60,027 bases of DNA from Acanthaster planci (lineage: Eukaryota; Echinodermata; Asteroidea; Valvatida; Acanthasteridae), in contig NW_019091371.1 of NCBI RefSeq assembly GCF_001949145.1, positions 685,674 through 745,700 of the forward strand. Reading direction: 5' to 3'. Shown here piece after piece: positions 58,210 to 60,027 of this stretch. The translations under genes and the position numbers were made by a program. The notes beneath the pieces were generated by a model. The model saw nothing but the letters and a program-made list of their open reading frames with translations, was not told where the DNA came from and did not search any database. Numbering within the stretch: the stretch's first letter is position 1; each line of letters starts with the position of its first letter.

Positions 58210-59650
58210 TTTTCTTCAAGACAAAATACAAACTTGTGCATTTCAAACAAAGAGAAAAAGGTGCATTTCATATTTGACACACTCCTTTAGGATGAACAAC
58301 AGGCTGTTGGTGGAACTTCATATTTTCTGTTTTGTTTTACATGTACATGAGCTTCTTTTTGTTTATGGAAAGAAAATGTAATTGTTTCAATTCAATAAAC
58401 ATGCTTGTAATGTGACTCCAAAAAAACCTTCCCCTCTAACGATCATCTTACCAGCTGGTTGGGAAAACTGTTTCACTCGTTAAAAAAGCTACTGATGTCA
58501 TGTACATGTACTGAACATCGTGCATGCAGAGAATGTGTGAGCTGAATATATGTAGACCTAAAGCAAAGATTTCACACTTTGTTTATGTATGTACAAGTAA
58601 GTATATGCACTTTCTTACATACAAGGGGGCTTGATGGATCGCATCCCATCTCACTACCATGGGAAAACCCACATGTAAATAAGGTTTGTTGGTACCCAAA
58701 GTGTATAATGTATGCTGTTGTTCATCATCGACTAGACTGTCTATGTACATGTAGCTACTGGTACTGTATACCACATGCGGCAGTCTCAACTGACAGACTT
58801 GACTGACAGGACTATGATGTAGTGCAGTTTTCTTTGTCAGTGGTTAAAACCATTTTCTCCCCATCTTAGCAGACACAAATATATTGACTGCTGAAATTAC
58901 AGATGTCCTCATGAATTTTCCAAATCACTTCATGGGTAAATCATTCTAATGGGTAAGGCTAGACATACATGTATATCTTTGTTTGATTAAGATTGTTTAC
59001 CAGAGCACATATGCTCTGTTGATCAAGCATATTCCCTGATCATCTGCTGTAAGCCTAATACGTGTACATGTACCTGCATGAGTGGGTCTGACATTTGCAT
59101 CTATAGCTTTAAACTTAAATATGCATGATGCTTCAAAACCAGGAAACAAGTCTGCAAGTTGGCAATCTAATGGTCGATCATCCACAAGTTGGGGATGATG
59201 CGACCAACATCCTCACTCAAAGGTAGAAATATTACAGTAGACATTGTACATGTAGATCTTGTGATGAGTGCATGGTGAATGAAACCAAATTACTGACTTG
59301 AGCACCAAGTTTACTTCTGGAGTTTCTCGTTGTAAAAGAAAAATGAATTTGATAGGTGATCTCCATTGCTAAGTTTACAAGCTGGATAGCTTCACCAGTT
59401 GGTGCCATTCATCATGTTTAGGATTGAATATTTCATGCATCTCGCACAACAAACACTGACAAAGGAATCACTCTCAAACTTGTCTTCCTTTCCAAACTGT
59501 CCCTGCTCACTTCAAGATTTGGTATTTTTTAGCAATGATAATCAGTATAGAATAGTGTCTGAAAAGCACCACAACTACTGTACATGTACATTACTGAAAT
59601 ACCAGACCAGAATGCTGATATGCAGCGACACTGAAAAAATTCAAGTACGA
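58210..59650. other. non-coding DNA, no gene seen
   Basis: Ordinary AT-rich DNA with a few TACATGTA words. No recognised gene. Confidence 0.4.
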
Positions 59651-59659
59651 GGAATCGTA

Positions 59660-59785
59660 TACCGGTACATGTGCATGCACATGTACGTGATGTACATGTG
59701 CATGGACATGTACATGTGCATGTACATGTACGTGATGTACATGTGCATGGACATGTGCAAGTACATGTACATGGACATGTACAAT
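59660..59785. repeat. 45-bp minisatellite built from TACATGTA variants
   Basis: ATGTACGTGATGTACATGTG and CATGGACATGT recur at 59681 and 59726, a 45-bp period, followed by a decayed third unit (TACATGGACATGTACAATGAACATG). Both strands show Tyr-Met/Val-His open frames from the repeat. Confidence 0.85.
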
Positions 59786-60027
59786 GAACATGTTAGATAC
59801 TGTACATTAGAGGCCTGTCGGTAAATTGATACATTCCTGTAATGTTACTAAGCTTTGAAATGCTCCTGATACTCCAAAATTCTAAAAAGAATGACACTTT
59901 ACAGACATTGTTGAAACTAACAATTTGTGCCTGATCATGTTAATAAAATGCCCAAAACATGGGTCCATTAAACATAAATGCAAAATTTGTACACAGATTT
60001 CATTGATTTATTTTTTTTTTATATGTA

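Noticed and set aside
59399-59824. 141-codon plus-strand ORF
   Set aside because: The C-terminal half is a translation of the 45-bp minisatellite; the remainder has no recognised motif.

Overview
This 60-kb window is nuclear DNA from an animal. There are no operons or dense ORFs. It holds one clear multi-exon-type gene with a GT splice donor, tRNA-derived SINEs, a decayed BEL/Pao LTR retrotransposon and several miniature inverted-repeat (MITE-like) families. It also has a very high load of the palindromic motif TACATGTA and its relatives (TACCGGTA, TACGTA). That motif load, and a repeat of the 'ctaagatgtgtcttag...gagtaactcg' type near 23.93 kb, fit a marine invertebrate deuterostome (echinoderm, hemichordate or amphioxus). 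This assignment comes from memory of such genomes and is weak. One assembly gap (29700-29791) and two single Ns (22969, 37213) show it is a draft contig.

Layout. 1-29.7 kb: AT-rich, TACATGTA-dense DNA with no confident gene. It holds dispersed repeats, an 85-bp tandem duplication (12691-12860) and a SINE cluster (24.0-24.5 kb). It may be largely intronic to a minus-strand gene. A candidate first coding exon (29990-30228, GTAAGT donor) lies beside a CpG-rich stretch, and two candidate internal exons (26829-26956, 21525-21668) follow in compatible phase. 30.6-41.13 kb: a block almost free of TACATGTA and dominated by transposons. It contains an 886-bp foldback element (30698-31583), a BEL/Pao retroelement on the minus strand without integrase (about 31760-36240), a single inverted arm of the same foldback family (37390-37859), a tRNA SINE (about 38950-39157) and a 1.37-kb element with TAAGGCC termini (39760-41130). 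41.30-42.62 kb: large first coding exon of a LEM-domain inner nuclear membrane protein on the plus strand, preceded by a YY1-type site at its start codon. 42.6-60 kb: intron or intergenic DNA. It contains at least two miniature element groups bounded by TTAACCCTAAC (piggyBac-like TTAA ends), among them a repeated 'GGAGGATT' family, plus several exon candidates: a possible second LEM exon at 47843, a plus-strand first exon at 54129-54340, and a minus-strand terminal exon at 54911-55154 with AATAAA downstream.

The genes do not form a pathway visible here. The most informative content is the LEM gene with its alternative-terminus question, and the mobile-element families whose ends can be read directly. 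Most short ORFs in this window are translations of TACATGTA arrays (Tyr-Met, Val-His, Cys-Thr runs) and are not listed as genes.
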